Assembly (NCBI GenBank): GCA_963718755.1
Contig: OY970376.1
Span: 558,001 to 622,000, forward strand
DNA length: 64,000 nt
Reading direction: 5' to 3'
Source of the DNA: VRUE01 sp963718755
Lineage (GTDB): Bacteria; Actinomycetota; Thermoleophilia; Solirubrobacterales; 70-9
Part shown: one piece after another, positions 17,204 to 24,834 of the stretch
Layout: each line of letters begins with the position of its first letter
How positions within the stretch are numbered: the stretch's first letter is position 1
Notes under the pieces: model-generated
Databases searched by the model: none
Seen by the model: only the letters and a program-made list of their open reading frames with translations
Told to the model about the DNA's origin: nothing
Program-made: the position numbers and the translations under genes

Positions 17204-18049
17204 ATGCCCGAGCTTCCGGAGGTCGAGATCACGGCGCGCCGACTGGATTCCGGCCTCACCGGTGCCAAGGTCGAATCGGTGCTGGCGCCGGGGATGAACG
17301 TGATGAAGACCTTCGAGCCGCCGCTCGAGGAACTGGCCGGGAGGGAGATCACCGCGGTACGCCGGGTGGGAAAGATGCCGATCGTCGAGTTCGGTGACCT
17401 GGCCCTGCTGATCCACCTGATGTCGGCTGGCCGCCTGCGGATCTTCGACAAACGCTCCTCGCCAAAAGACCGTGCCTCGCGGGTGATGGTCCGGCTTGAG
17501 GACGGGCGTGAGCTGCGGCTGCGGGAGTTCGGCACCAAGCAGCGTGCCTGGGCAAAGCTGTTGACGACGAACGCGGTGGAGGAGGACGAGGCGATCGCGA
17601 CGCTCGGGCCCGAGGCCTGGCCGGCCCCACCGCTCGACGCCTTCGCCGCGGCGATCGACCTCCCCCGTCACCTGCACCCGCTGCTGCGCCACCAGCGCGA
17701 CATCGCCGGCATCGGCCGCTCCTGGGTCGACGAGATCCTCTGGGAGGCCCGCCTCTCCCCCTTCAAGCAGGGCTCCGAGCTGGATGCGGAGGGGGTGGAG
17801 CGCCTGCACGCAGCGCTGCATGTGCTCGGCGAGGCGATCGACCACTACGAGGAAACGGTCGGCGACGACCTGCCCGACAAGCTGCCGATGCCGCTGCGGA
17901 TCCACAGGCGCGAGGGCGAGCCCTGCCCGCGCTGCGGCACGACGATCGAGGCCGTCTTCTTCGCCGAGCACCAGACCAACTACTGCCCGGCGGAGCAAAC
18001 GGGTGGCCGCGTGCTCAAAGACCGCCGCCTCTCCCGTCTGCTTAAGTAA
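17204..18049 (+). CDS. Formamidopyrimidine-DNA glycosylase family protein
   Basis: 281-residue Fpg/Nei-family DNA glycosylase, which excises oxidised bases and nicks the strand. The catalytic N-terminus PELPEVE (Pro2, Glu3 after Met removal numbering) and the Lys in RVGKMPIVEF are intact, and the helix-two-turn-helix region is present (RDIAGIGRSWVDEILWEARL). The C-terminal zinc finger reads CPRC then YCPAEQ: the fourth Cys of the C4 finger is replaced by Glu. Zinc binding may be altered or the protein may belong to a divergent actinobacterial paralogue group rather than MutM itself. It is followed 5 bp later by a cupredoxin gene. Confidence 0.87.
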   Translation: MPELPEVEITARRLDSGLTGAKVESVLAPGMNVMKTFEPPLEELAGREITAVRRVGKMPIVEFGDLALLIHLMSAGRLRIFDKRSSPKDRASRVMVRLEDGRELRLREFGTKQRAWAKLLTTNAVEEDEAIATLGPEAWPAPPLDAFAAAIDLPRHLHPLLRHQRDIAGIGRSWVDEILWEARLSPFKQGSELDAEGVERLHAALHVLGEAIDHYEETVGDDLPDKLPMPLRIHRREGEPCPRCGTTIEAVFFAEHQTNYCPAEQTGGRVLKDRRLSRLLK

Positions 18050-18054
18050 GCGAC

Positions 18055-18399
18055 ATGGGCAAGCGAGCGATTCTCCTCGCCTTGAGCACGATCGCCGTCG
18101 CGAGCGTGGCGGCCCTCTGCGTCGCGCAGGCGGCACCGGCGGCGACTATCACCGTCGGCAACAACTTCCTCTCCCCGGCCAGCAAGACGATCGACGCGGG
18201 GACCAAGCTCCGCTTCAAGTGGCTCGGCGGCGAAAGCCACCACATCGTCAAGACCAAGGGGCCCGGAGGGGACATCAAGTCGCCGGCGACCAGCAAAAGG
18301 GGAGTCAACCTGGCGAAGGTGCTCCGCAAGCGCGGCACCTACCGCTTCATCTGCACCTTCCACCCTGCGGAAATGAGGACGAAGGTGGTCGTGCGCTGA
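18055..18399 (+). CDS. Secreted cupredoxin (plastocyanin-like)
   Basis: 114-residue protein with a signal peptide (cleavage probably after AQAAPA, about residue 29) and a plastocyanin/azurin-like domain. Candidate type 1 copper ligands are His in SHHIVK, and Cys, His and Met in ICTFHPAEM, the normal C-x2-H-x3-M loop. It probably carries electrons outside the membrane; the partner is unknown. It starts 5 bp after the glycosylase stop on the same strand, so it is likely co-transcribed. Confidence 0.88.
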   Translation: MGKRAILLALSTIAVASVAALCVAQAAPAATITVGNNFLSPASKTIDAGTKLRFKWLGGESHHIVKTKGPGGDIKSPATSKRGVNLAKVLRKRGTYRFICTFHPAEMRTKVVVR

Positions 18400-18406
18400 G
18401 CGAGGC

Positions 18407-19240
18407 TCAGACGGGTTCGACCAGCATGCTGAAGTCGAGCGTCGGCGCAGAGTGCGTCAGCGCTCCAACCGAGATGAAGTCGACGCCGGTCTCGGCGATT
18501 CCGCGCGCGTTGTCCAGCGTGACGCCACCCGAGGCCTCCAGTCGTGGCCCGTCAGCCCCCCGCTCGGCATCGCGCAGGCCGACGGCTTCGCGCAACTCCC
18601 CGGGCGACATGTTGTCGAGCAGCAACCGGTCCGCCCCGGTGCCGAGCGCATAGGCAACCTCGTCGAGGTTGCGGCACTCGACCTCGATCGGCAGCTCTGG
18701 GTGAGCCGAACGGCAGGCATGCACGGCCTTGGCGAGGCCGCCGGCCAGAGCAATGTGGTTCTCCTTGATCAGGACAGCGTCATGGAGGCCCATGCGGTGG
18801 TTTGTGCCACCGCCGGCCGCAACCGCCGCCTTCTCCAGCCCTCGCAACCCCGGCGTCGTCTTGCGCGTGTCGAGGATGCGAACGCCGGTGCCGGCGAGAG
18901 CCTCGACGAAGCGCGCGGTCAGGGTCGCAATCCCAGAGAGGTGACCGAGAAAATTGAGCGCGGTGCGCTCGGCCGTCAGAAGGGCCCGCGCGGAGCCGCT
19001 TGCCATCGCGATCTCGGCGGGCACCTCCTCGCGCCACTGCCCCTCGACGACGAGGTTGTCGACGTCCCCCACTTCGCACTGGCGCATCGTCTCGGCAACG
19101 GCGCTGAGCCCAAAAACCACCCCGGGCTCTTTCTGCACGATCCGCGCCCGTGCCCGCGTCCCCTCCGGCACGGTCGCCCGCGACGTCACGTCGCCACCGC
19201 CAACGTCCTCGGCCAAGGCCTCACGGACAATTGCATCCAA
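18407..19240 (-). CDS. nadC: Nicotinate-nucleotide diphosphorylase (carboxylating)
   Basis: Quinolinate phosphoribosyltransferase, the step after NadA in NAD synthesis. Family sequences: ALAEDVGGGDVTS at the N-terminus, RTALNFLGHLSGIATLT, RILDTRKTTPGLRGLEKAAV, GGGTNHRMGLHDAVLIKENH, and IEVECRNLDE, all typical. The TTG at 19240 gives 277 residues and starts where the family starts. An in-frame TTG at 19309 would give 300 residues, but its extra segment is encoded by low-GC repeat DNA (TTGCAAGTAG units), so it is probably not translated. The upstream gene on this strand is an AlbA_2-type regulator, with repeats between them that could be its operator. Confidence 0.92.
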   Translation of the reverse strand: MDAIVREALAEDVGGGDVTSRATVPEGTRARARIVQKEPGVVFGLSAVAETMRQCEVGDVDNLVVEGQWREEVPAEIAMASGSARALLTAERTALNFLGHLSGIATLTARFVEALAGTGVRILDTRKTTPGLRGLEKAAVAAGGGTNHRMGLHDAVLIKENHIALAGGLAKAVHACRSAHPELPIEVECRNLDEVAYALGTGADRLLLDNMSPGELREAVGLRDAERGADGPRLEASGGVTLDNARGIAETGVDFISVGALTHSAPTLDFSMLVEPV

Positions 19241-19313
19241 TGCAAGTAAATGTGCTGTTTTCCAGGGCTTTTTCAAGTCTTCTTTCAAGTAGTTGCAAGT
19301 AGATTGCAAGTAG
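19241..19313. repeat. Phased iterated repeats upstream of nadC
   Basis: Five copies of a 10-bp unit related to TTGCAAGTAG: CAAGT cores begin at 19243, 19274, 19286, 19296 and 19307. Spacings of 31, 12, 10 and 11 bp place all on roughly the same face of the helix. The same unit, with variation, recurs at the other end of the AlbA_2 gene. This pattern is what multiple binding sites for one regulator look like; the neighbouring AlbA_2 protein is the obvious candidate, and nadC the obvious target. No family of operators with this sequence is known to me. Confidence 0.7.
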
Positions 19314-19315
19314 GG

Positions 19316-20725
19316 CTATCTGGTTCTCAGCTGCCAGTAGGCACGGGGGTCCTTCGGCGACTTTCCCACCCACTCGACGATTCCAGCCTCTTTGAGGGCG
19401 TTCAGCTCCTTTTGGACAACCGGCCTGGAAATCCCCAAGGCCTCGGTCACCTCACCCGTGCTCATCCGTCCAACCGACCTAAGAGTCCTCGCAATTGCCC
19501 GTGAGTGCCCGGGAAGGCGTGCCTCGAGCCGTCGGTCGACTGGCTCCGCCAAAAGCTGAAGCTCAACGCTGCCTGAGGTTTGTCGGTAAACGGGATCCGT
19601 CAGGCCTGCCTGTCGCATCTCCTCGAACATTCGCCGTATCCCCTCGCCCAGCTCCTGCCCAAGACTGAGATCGGCACAAACGCGGGCGATGCGCGGGTTT
19701 CGCGCGAAACGCATCGTCTGGAGAGGATCGTCAAGATCCACAAGGCCGGGGAAACGACCCGGACTCGAGATCTCGATTCGGTCGTCGAAGATCTCCACCC
19801 TGATGTGATCGCCGGCCATGCTGTAAGAACGATGGACCGCGGCATTGACGATTCCCTCGAGCCAGGCATCTTCAGGCACTAGTGGAACGTCCTCAAAGGT
19901 CCCGCCTTCGCCGAGCGCCCTTCGGGTCGGCTGGAGCCGCTCGACCTGCTCTCTGGCCTCTCTCAACTGCTCAGGAATCGGCCCTTCGAGCCTGGTGTCG
20001 TCGACGAGCTGCTGCCGGGCCCCCGAGCCTCTCTCCCGGCCCCGATACCGGAGCACCCTGATGTATGCCTCCGGTAGGAATGCCTGGGGAGATTCGGCAA
20101 AGAGCAGGCACCCCGCAATCGTCAACTCCCCATCGCTGGCGAGACCCCGCGCATGCAGCAGTCGCACTGGATCCGAGGCCCCCGCCAATCGGACGTAATC
20201 ATCGAGAAGAGAGTGATCGACCAGATCCAGCGAGGCGCCGGATGGCCTCGCCTCATAGCTCGCCTGGCCCTTGTCGAAGAGCAACTCCTGTCGCTGCCCG
20301 AAACCCAGCCTGCGATTCTCGTCGCCGGCCCGCAGAAACACTTCGTCCTTCTGATTGGAATGCACAGACTCGCTCGGCGCAACCTGGAAGGTAACCAGCT
20401 CATTCGGTTCGCCCCCGCTATCGACGCAAGCAACCAACCGATGCTTAGCTGGAACGGGTGGCGTACAGAAATCGACATTCGCCTGAAGCTGCGCATTGCG
20501 CCTCTCCGCATTGCCATCGGTCCCCTCGACCGTTCCATCGTCCAAGCCGACGACGAGCGTCCCCCCGTCGGCGTTGGCAAAACCGATCAAGGCTTTGGCG
20601 AGATCGCGCGGCGCGATCCGGCACGACTTCCGCTCGAACCACTGGTCCTCGGGCAGGGCCGCGAGTTGGGGTCCTACTTCCACGGGCGGAGCATTGAGAG
20701 CGTTCTCTACGGCCAGAGTCCCCAT
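19316..20725 (-). CDS. AlbA_2 (Schlafen-like) domain ATP-binding transcriptional regulator
   Basis: 469-residue protein of the COG2865 type. An AlbA_2 domain comes first (EDQWFERKSCRIAPRDLAKALIG... FANADGGTLVVGLDDG, about 25-150), then a central region, a GHKL-type ATP-binding segment (VNAAVHRSYSMAGDHIRVEI, DRIEISSPGRFPG, about 295-345), and a C-terminal winged helix (RMSTGEVTEALGISRPVVQK, about 415-450). Such proteins are predicted DNA-binding regulators; few have known ligands. Base composition is a little lower in GC than neighbours, hinting at transfer. Repeats of the TTGCAAGTAG type lie at both ends of the gene, consistent with autoregulation and control of nadC downstream. Confidence 0.82.
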   Translation of the reverse strand: MGTLAVENALNAPPVEVGPQLAALPEDQWFERKSCRIAPRDLAKALIGFANADGGTLVVGLDDGTVEGTDGNAERRNAQLQANVDFCTPPVPAKHRLVACVDSGGEPNELVTFQVAPSESVHSNQKDEVFLRAGDENRRLGFGQRQELLFDKGQASYEARPSGASLDLVDHSLLDDYVRLAGASDPVRLLHARGLASDGELTIAGCLLFAESPQAFLPEAYIRVLRYRGRERGSGARQQLVDDTRLEGPIPEQLREAREQVERLQPTRRALGEGGTFEDVPLVPEDAWLEGIVNAAVHRSYSMAGDHIRVEIFDDRIEISSPGRFPGLVDLDDPLQTMRFARNPRIARVCADLSLGQELGEGIRRMFEEMRQAGLTDPVYRQTSGSVELQLLAEPVDRRLEARLPGHSRAIARTLRSVGRMSTGEVTEALGISRPVVQKELNALKEAGIVEWVGKSPKDPRAYWQLRTR

Positions 20726-20730
20726 ATTTT

Positions 20731-20763
20731 CTACTTACAATTATTGCATGTAGCTTTCAAGTA
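20731..20763. promoter_or_regulatory. Operator-like repeats upstream of the AlbA_2 regulator
   Basis: CTACTTACAA (inverted), TTGCATGTAG and TTTCAAGTAG lie here; the last two are 11 bp apart and match the iterated repeats at 19241-19313. The first two form an imperfect palindrome. They sit just upstream of the regulator start (20725) and also between it and the divergent sigma-factor gene, so they could control either. Confidence 0.6.
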
Positions 20764-20819
20764 GATGATTCAGGGGCGGCATCTCACGCTCGCCGCTGCC
20801 GGGGCGTTTAATCCCACAG

Positions 20820-21287
20820 GTGAATACCTTGCCCCCCTTCCAGGTCCTCCTTGACCAGCACGCCGCCGACGTGATGGCGGTGCTGCGCGGCGCCGTCGGC
20901 CGCACCGATGCCGAGGACTGCTTTCAGGAGACGTTCCTGGCGGCGCTGCGGGCCTACCCAAAGCTGGACGACGACCGCAACCTGCGCGGATGGCTGCTGA
21001 CCATTGCCCACCGCAAGGCGATCGATCACCATCGGGCCAACGGCAAGCGAGCGCTGCCGATCGCCGAGCCCGGCGAGCTGGCCGGCGCCACCGCCGAGCC
21101 AGAGCTCGATGACGGGATCTGGGCGCTGGTCGGCGCGCTGCCGCCCAAGCAACGCGCAGCCGTAGCCCTGCGTTACGCCTGCGACCTCCCCCACGCCGAG
21201 ATCGCGGCGGCGCTCGGCTGCTCGCCCGAGGCAGCGCGACGCAGCCTGCACGAGGGAATCAAACGACTGCGAAAGGAGCTGGCATGA
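20820..21287 (+). CDS. ECF-type RNA polymerase sigma factor
   Basis: 155-residue sigma-70 family protein with region 2 (AEDCFQETFLAALRAYPKL ... LRGWLLTIAHRKAIDHHR) and region 4 (LPPKQRAAVALRYACDLPHA, EIAAALGCSPEAARRSLHEG). No anti-sigma gene is adjacent. Its stop overlaps the ATG of the ogt gene by 4 bp (ATGA), so the two are translationally coupled. That arrangement suggests control of, or by, alkylation damage, but no Ada-like domain is present. GTG start at 20820. Confidence 0.9.
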   Translation: MNTLPPFQVLLDQHAADVMAVLRGAVGRTDAEDCFQETFLAALRAYPKLDDDRNLRGWLLTIAHRKAIDHHRANGKRALPIAEPGELAGATAEPELDDGIWALVGALPPKQRAAVALRYACDLPHAEIAAALGCSPEAARRSLHEGIKRLRKELA

Positions 21288-21844
21288 AGAAGTCGCTGGA
21301 GCAACTCACCGATCGCGCTGTCGCCGAGGGCCTGCTCGACGTCGCCTACGCAAACGTCGACACGCCCTTCGGGCCGCTGCTCGTCGCCGCGACCCCTCGA
21401 GGCCTGGTCAAGATCAGCTTCCCCTCGGCCCATGAGACCGAGGAGACGCTGGAAGATCTGGCCACGCGGATCTCACCACGCGTGCTGGAGGCGCCGGCGC
21501 AGCTGGACGAGGTCCGTCGCCAGCTCGAGCTCTACTTCGAGGGGCGCCTGCGCGAGTTCGACCTGCCGCTCGACTGGCAGCTCAGCAAGGGCTTCCGGCG
21601 CCGGGCGCTGCGGGCGATCGACCGCATCCCTTACGGCAAGACCCGCAGCTACACGGAGATCGCCCGCAGCGCCGGCAACGAGCGGGCGGTGCGGGCGGCA
21701 GGGACGGCATGCGGCTCCAACCCGATCCCGATCATCGTCCCCTGCCACCGGGTCCTGCGCAGCGGCGGCGGCCTCGGCGGCTACGGCGGCGGACTGCCGA
21801 TGAAGGAGGCCCTGCTCGAGCTGGAGGGCGCGAACTTGTCCTAA
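21284..21844 (+). CDS. ogt: Methylated-DNA--protein-cysteine methyltransferase
   Basis: 186-residue O6-alkylguanine-DNA alkyltransferase, a suicide repair protein. The acceptor motif PCHRVLRSGGGLGGYGGG is at about residues 151-168, preceded by the recognition helix RIPYGKTRSYTEIARSAGNE and VRAAGTACGSNPIPIIV. The N-terminal domain is short, as in Ogt. Overlap with the upstream sigma-factor gene implies one mRNA. Confidence 0.95.
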   Translation: MKKSLEQLTDRAVAEGLLDVAYANVDTPFGPLLVAATPRGLVKISFPSAHETEETLEDLATRISPRVLEAPAQLDEVRRQLELYFEGRLREFDLPLDWQLSKGFRRRALRAIDRIPYGKTRSYTEIARSAGNERAVRAAGTACGSNPIPIIVPCHRVLRSGGGLGGYGGGLPMKEALLELEGANLS

Positions 21845-21875
21845 TTTTGGCTAAAGGGGGTGCCACGGCACGCCG

Positions 21876-22517
21876 ATGGATGCGCCTATGCCCATGCCAC
21901 GAAGGCTCCCCGTGTTCTTCGTCCTCCTTCTCCTCTCTGGACTGCTGCTCGCGGCAGCCGGGGCGCAAGGCGCCTCGGCTGGGCCCGCAGCATCCCCGTC
22001 CGCTCTTGAAGAAGACTTCGAAAGCCTCGAAGACGAACTGGAAGAAGAGGAAAGCGAAGAAGAAGAACTTGAAACCGAATGCGAAATCGCCCGTGAAGAA
22101 GCGGACGAAGGTGAACTCGGGCTTGCCGAAGTAAACGAGATCTGCGCCGAAGCCGCCGAAGTCGGCAAGAGGAAGAAGAAGACCGGCAGGAAGAGCGCCA
22201 GCTCCGATTCGGTGGCTCCGCCAGAGTGCCTGCTGCGCAGCGCCCACGCCCACGCCGCCGTCAATGCGGCTGGCGACAAGCTGAAGTTGACCATCGGCTA
22301 CACCGCCTACGAACCGGTCGGCGCAAAGGTCGAGGTACGCAAGGGATCGAGTCGCATCGCGACGAAGCGCCTCCGGCTCGGTCGCAGCGGCGTCCTGCGA
22401 ATCGTCGAGGACCTGGGTAGAGCCGAGGCCCCCAAGCGGCTGGTCGTCCGCCTCGCCGTCCCCAACTCACCGGGGTATTGCGGCAAGTACGAGACCGAGA
22501 ACGTTCGCGTCAGCTAG
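21876..22517 (+). CDS. Secreted protein with acidic low-complexity segment, unknown function
   Basis: 213 residues: signal peptide (hydrophobic PVFFVLLLLSGLLLAAAGAQ, cleavage near AQGASA), then an extremely Glu-rich stretch (about 43-75), a basic KRKKKTGRK patch and a C-terminal domain of beta-strand character with two Cys (PPECLL and GYCGKY) that could form a disulfide. In the acidic stretch Glu is mostly GAA, whereas the rest of the window prefers GAG, a local codon-use shift. Not a family I recognise. The start at 21876 lacks a strong ribosome site; ATG at 21891 is also possible. It overlaps the converging esterase stop by 4 bp. Confidence 0.65.
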   Translation: MDAPMPMPRRLPVFFVLLLLSGLLLAAAGAQGASAGPAASPSALEEDFESLEDELEEEESEEEELETECEIAREEADEGELGLAEVNEICAEAAEVGKRKKKTGRKSASSDSVAPPECLLRSAHAHAAVNAAGDKLKLTIGYTAYEPVGAKVEVRKGSSRIATKRLRLGRSGVLRIVEDLGRAEAPKRLVVRLAVPNSPGYCGKYETENVRVS

Positions 22518-23158
22518 CTCGACAGGGTCGTCTCCAACCACTCGCCTGCCGCCCTCAGGTGGGCGGGATCGATCTGATGGTCGATGTCCGACTCGTGGTA
22601 CTCGACCTCGAGCCCTCCCGCTTCCAGTTGCCCGCGGGCTCGGTGGGCGAAATCGACACCGATAATCGGGTCGGATCGACCATGGGCGATGAAGGCGTGC
22701 GTGTCGCGCCGGTCCTCGAAATAGGGCTGCCAGCCCTCGACCTCCGGGACGAAGCCGCTGAAGGCGAGGATTCCGGCCGGCGCCGGGCGGTCGGCACCCA
22801 GTCCCATCGCGTAGCTCATCACCGAGCCCATCGAGAACCCGCCGAGAACCATGCGGGCGGGCGGGATCGCGGTCTCCTCCCAGAGCCGATCATGGAGCTC
22901 GGCGAGAGCGCTGCGGGCGGCGTGGAAGGTGTCGTGATCGGGATAGCCAACCCGGGGTACCAGGTACCAGTGGTACCCCGGCGAGTTCGGCAGCTTCAGC
23001 GGCGCCCGTGGCGTGACGACCAGGAGCCGCCGGGCGGGATCGAGCGCGTCGGCGAGGCCGAGCAGATCCCCCTCATCGGTCCCACGCCCGTGATGCAGAA
23101 CCAGCAGCCCGTCAGGGTCGCCCGCAGCCGGTCGCTCCCGGTAGACCAGCGGCTCCAC
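22514..23158 (-). CDS. Phospholipase/carboxylesterase (alpha/beta hydrolase)
   Basis: 214-residue serine hydrolase of the carboxylesterase/YpfH-like group. Nucleophile motif GGFSMGSVMS (Ser about 110), Asp in HGRSDPIIGVD (about 165) and His in DIDHQIDP (about 195) form a probable catalytic triad, and LVLHHGRGTDEGDL holds the oxyanion region. No signal peptide. It ends 3 bp from... the convergent secreted-protein gene, overlapping it by 4 bp, and lies 2 bp downstream of prfB, so it may be read from the same transcript. Confidence 0.87.
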   Translation of the reverse strand: MEPLVYRERPAAGDPDGLLVLHHGRGTDEGDLLGLADALDPARRLLVVTPRAPLKLPNSPGYHWYLVPRVGYPDHDTFHAARSALAELHDRLWEETAIPPARMVLGGFSMGSVMSYAMGLGADRPAPAGILAFSGFVPEVEGWQPYFEDRRDTHAFIAHGRSDPIIGVDFAHRARGQLEAGGLEVEYHESDIDHQIDPAHLRAAGEWLETTLSS

Positions 23159-23160
23159 GG

Positions 23161-24280
23161 CTAGCCGGCCGAGGAGGCCGCGGTCTTGTTCAGGTAGTCG
23201 CGGATGAAGTCGTCGATGTCGCCGTCGAGCACGCGCTGCGCGTCCCCCACCTCGTAGCCGGTGCGGTGATCCTTGACCCGCTGGTCGGGGTGGAGGAAGT
23301 AGCTGCGGATCTGCGAGCCCCAGGCAACTTCCTTGACCTCACCCCGCTCCTGCGCCAGCGTCTCCGCGCGTTTGCGCTCCTCCAGCTCGATCAGCTTCGA
23401 GCGCAGCAGCTGCATCGCAACCGCCTTGTTCTGGGTCTGCGAACGCTCGTTCTGGCACTGCACGACGACCCCGGTCGGCAGGTGGGTGATGCGCACCGCC
23501 GAGTCGGTCTTGTTGACGTGCTGGCCTCCGGCGCCAGAGGCCCGGTACGTGTCGACGCGCAGATCGGCGTCGTCGATCTCGACCTCCACCCCCTCGTCGA
23601 CGAGCGGCCCGACGTCGACCTGGGCGAAGCTGGTGTGGCGCCGCGCGGACGAGTCGAAGGGGGAGATCCGCACCAGCCGATGCACGCCGCGCTCAGCGGC
23701 GAAGAGGCCGTAGGCGTTCTCGCCGTGGGCGAGGAAGGTCGCCGACTTGAGGCCGGCCTCCTCCCCCGGCGAGGCCTCCTTCATCTCGACCTCGAAGCCG
23801 CGGGCCTCCGCCCAGCGCAGGTACATCCGCAGCAGGATCTCCGCCCAGTCCTGGGAGTCGGTGCCGCCGGCCCCGGCGTGGACGGTGACCACGGCATCGC
23901 CGGCATCGTACTCGCCGCTGAACAGGCGCGCCTCTTCGAGCTCGGCAAGCCGCCCTTCGACCGCTACCAGCTGGGTCGCCAGCTCGGCGGCCATCTCCTC
24001 GTCCTCGCCCGCCATCTCGGCCAGCTCGCCAACGTCCTCAGCCTCCGCCTCGAGCTCCTCGAAGGTCTTCAGCTTGCGCTGAGCGCGGGCGTGCGCGGCC
24101 GAGATCCGAGCCGCGGACTCCTGGTCGTCCCAGAATCCGGGCCGTCCCATCTCCTCCTCCAGCCGCTCTGCTTCCCGCTGCAGTGAGGCGGGGTCAAAGG
24201 TAGTCCGCGAGCAGCTTCAACTGCTCGCGGATCTCGGCGAGCCGCGCCGGTACCGATTCGGTCGAGGCGACATCGGCCAT
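23161..24280 (-). CDS. prfB: Peptide chain release factor 2 (programmed +1 frameshift)
   Basis: RF2 terminates at UGA and UAA. The minus strand starts with ATG at 24280 (MADVASTESVPARLAEIREQ then LKLLADYL), meets an in-frame TGA at 24196-24194 in CTT TGA C, and continues after a +1 shift as DPASLQREAERLEEEMGRPG. The joined product is about 372 residues. RF2 markers: the SPF stop-recognition tripeptide in ISPFDSSARRHTS, and GGQ in ASGAGGQHVNKTDSA. The NTF2-like gene upstream ends 10 bp before the start. The internal TGA makes RF2 level autoregulatory. Confidence 0.96.
24194..24199 (-). promoter_or_regulatory. prfB programmed +1 frameshift site
   Basis: Minus-strand CTT TGA followed by C, the standard RF2 slippage site. 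CTT slips to TTT when TGA decoding is slow because RF2 is scarce. The upstream purine-rich Shine-Dalgarno-like stimulator is weak here (GCGGACTAC). Confidence 0.92.
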
Positions 24281-24289
24281 GGGCGCAGA

Positions 24290-24694
24290 CTACTCGGCGG
24301 CGACGCCGTGGTCGAAGCCGCCTGCGTGCAGGGCCTCGGCCCGATCCTCGAAAGGCCGCCAGCTGCGCACCCGGTGGTCGTGCAGCTCGAAGAGCCAGGC
24401 CATGGCGTCCTCGCCCGCGGCGGAGCCGTCCTCGTCCCAATGCCACACCCGCCGGATCAGGGCAACGGCGGACCCACCACCGGATTCGGTCCCGTCCTCG
24501 TAGAGATGCTCCAACTCGATCGTCTGCTGGACGCCACCCGGCGGGCGCGTAGCCCACAACCGCGCCGCCTCCCGCCCCTTCCGCAAGCCCCTCATCGAAT
24601 GAAGCTCAACCCCAGGATCAAGGACGCGGACAAACGCATCGAGGTCCCGCTCGTTGAACGCCCGGATGAACTCTCGAACAGGGTCGCGGGTCAC
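24290..24694 (-). CDS. NTF2-like/SnoaL-type protein
   Basis: 134-residue small alpha+beta protein of the nuclear transport factor 2-like superfamily. The start RDPVREFIRAFNERDLDAFV and the strand VLDPGVELHSMRG, then a C-terminal ELHDHRVRSWRPFEDRAEAL, follow the common SnoaL-like pattern. Members act as enzymes or binding proteins; no catalytic residues can be assigned. GTG start. It lies between a repeat element and prfB and is probably co-transcribed with prfB. Confidence 0.78.
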   Translation of the reverse strand: MTRDPVREFIRAFNERDLDAFVRVLDPGVELHSMRGLRKGREAARLWATRPPGGVQQTIELEHLYEDGTESGGGSAVALIRRVWHWDEDGSAAGEDAMAWLFELHDHRVRSWRPFEDRAEALHAGGFDHGVAAE

Positions 24695-24708
24695 AGGGGC
24701 GCCAGCTT

Positions 24709-24824
24709 AGAGGCCGTCGCGGTAGGGGTGAAACGTCTTGTACTTTTTGGCCACCGCGATTCGCGGAAGACCGAAGGGCGCAACACCCAAAAAGTTAAGT
24801 GGAACCCCTACCGCGACGGCCTCT
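24709..24824. repeat. Family 1 structured inverted-repeat element, copy 2
   Basis: A perfect 21-bp outer stem (24709-24729 with 24804-24824), internal loop GAAACGTCTTGT opposite TAAGTGGA, a 9-bp stem ACTTTTTGG/CCAAAAAGT and central hairpin CCGCG-ATT-CGCGG at 24754-24766. Compared with copy 1, the internal loop differs by one base, GGTAGGGGT is the same, and the outer arm and central hairpin differ but stay fully complementary. It lies in the same-strand gap between secA (upstream on the minus strand) and the NTF2-like gene, so it would be transcribed with them or terminate secA. Confidence 0.85.
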
Positions 24825-24834
24825 CGGACGGGTC

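Noticed and set aside
24194..24196. Nonsense mutation in prfB
   Set aside because: The TGA is the normal autoregulatory frameshift codon of RF2 genes.
24709..24824. Transposon terminal repeats
   Set aside because: No transposase frame between the arms (under 80 nt) and no flanking target duplication could be recognised.
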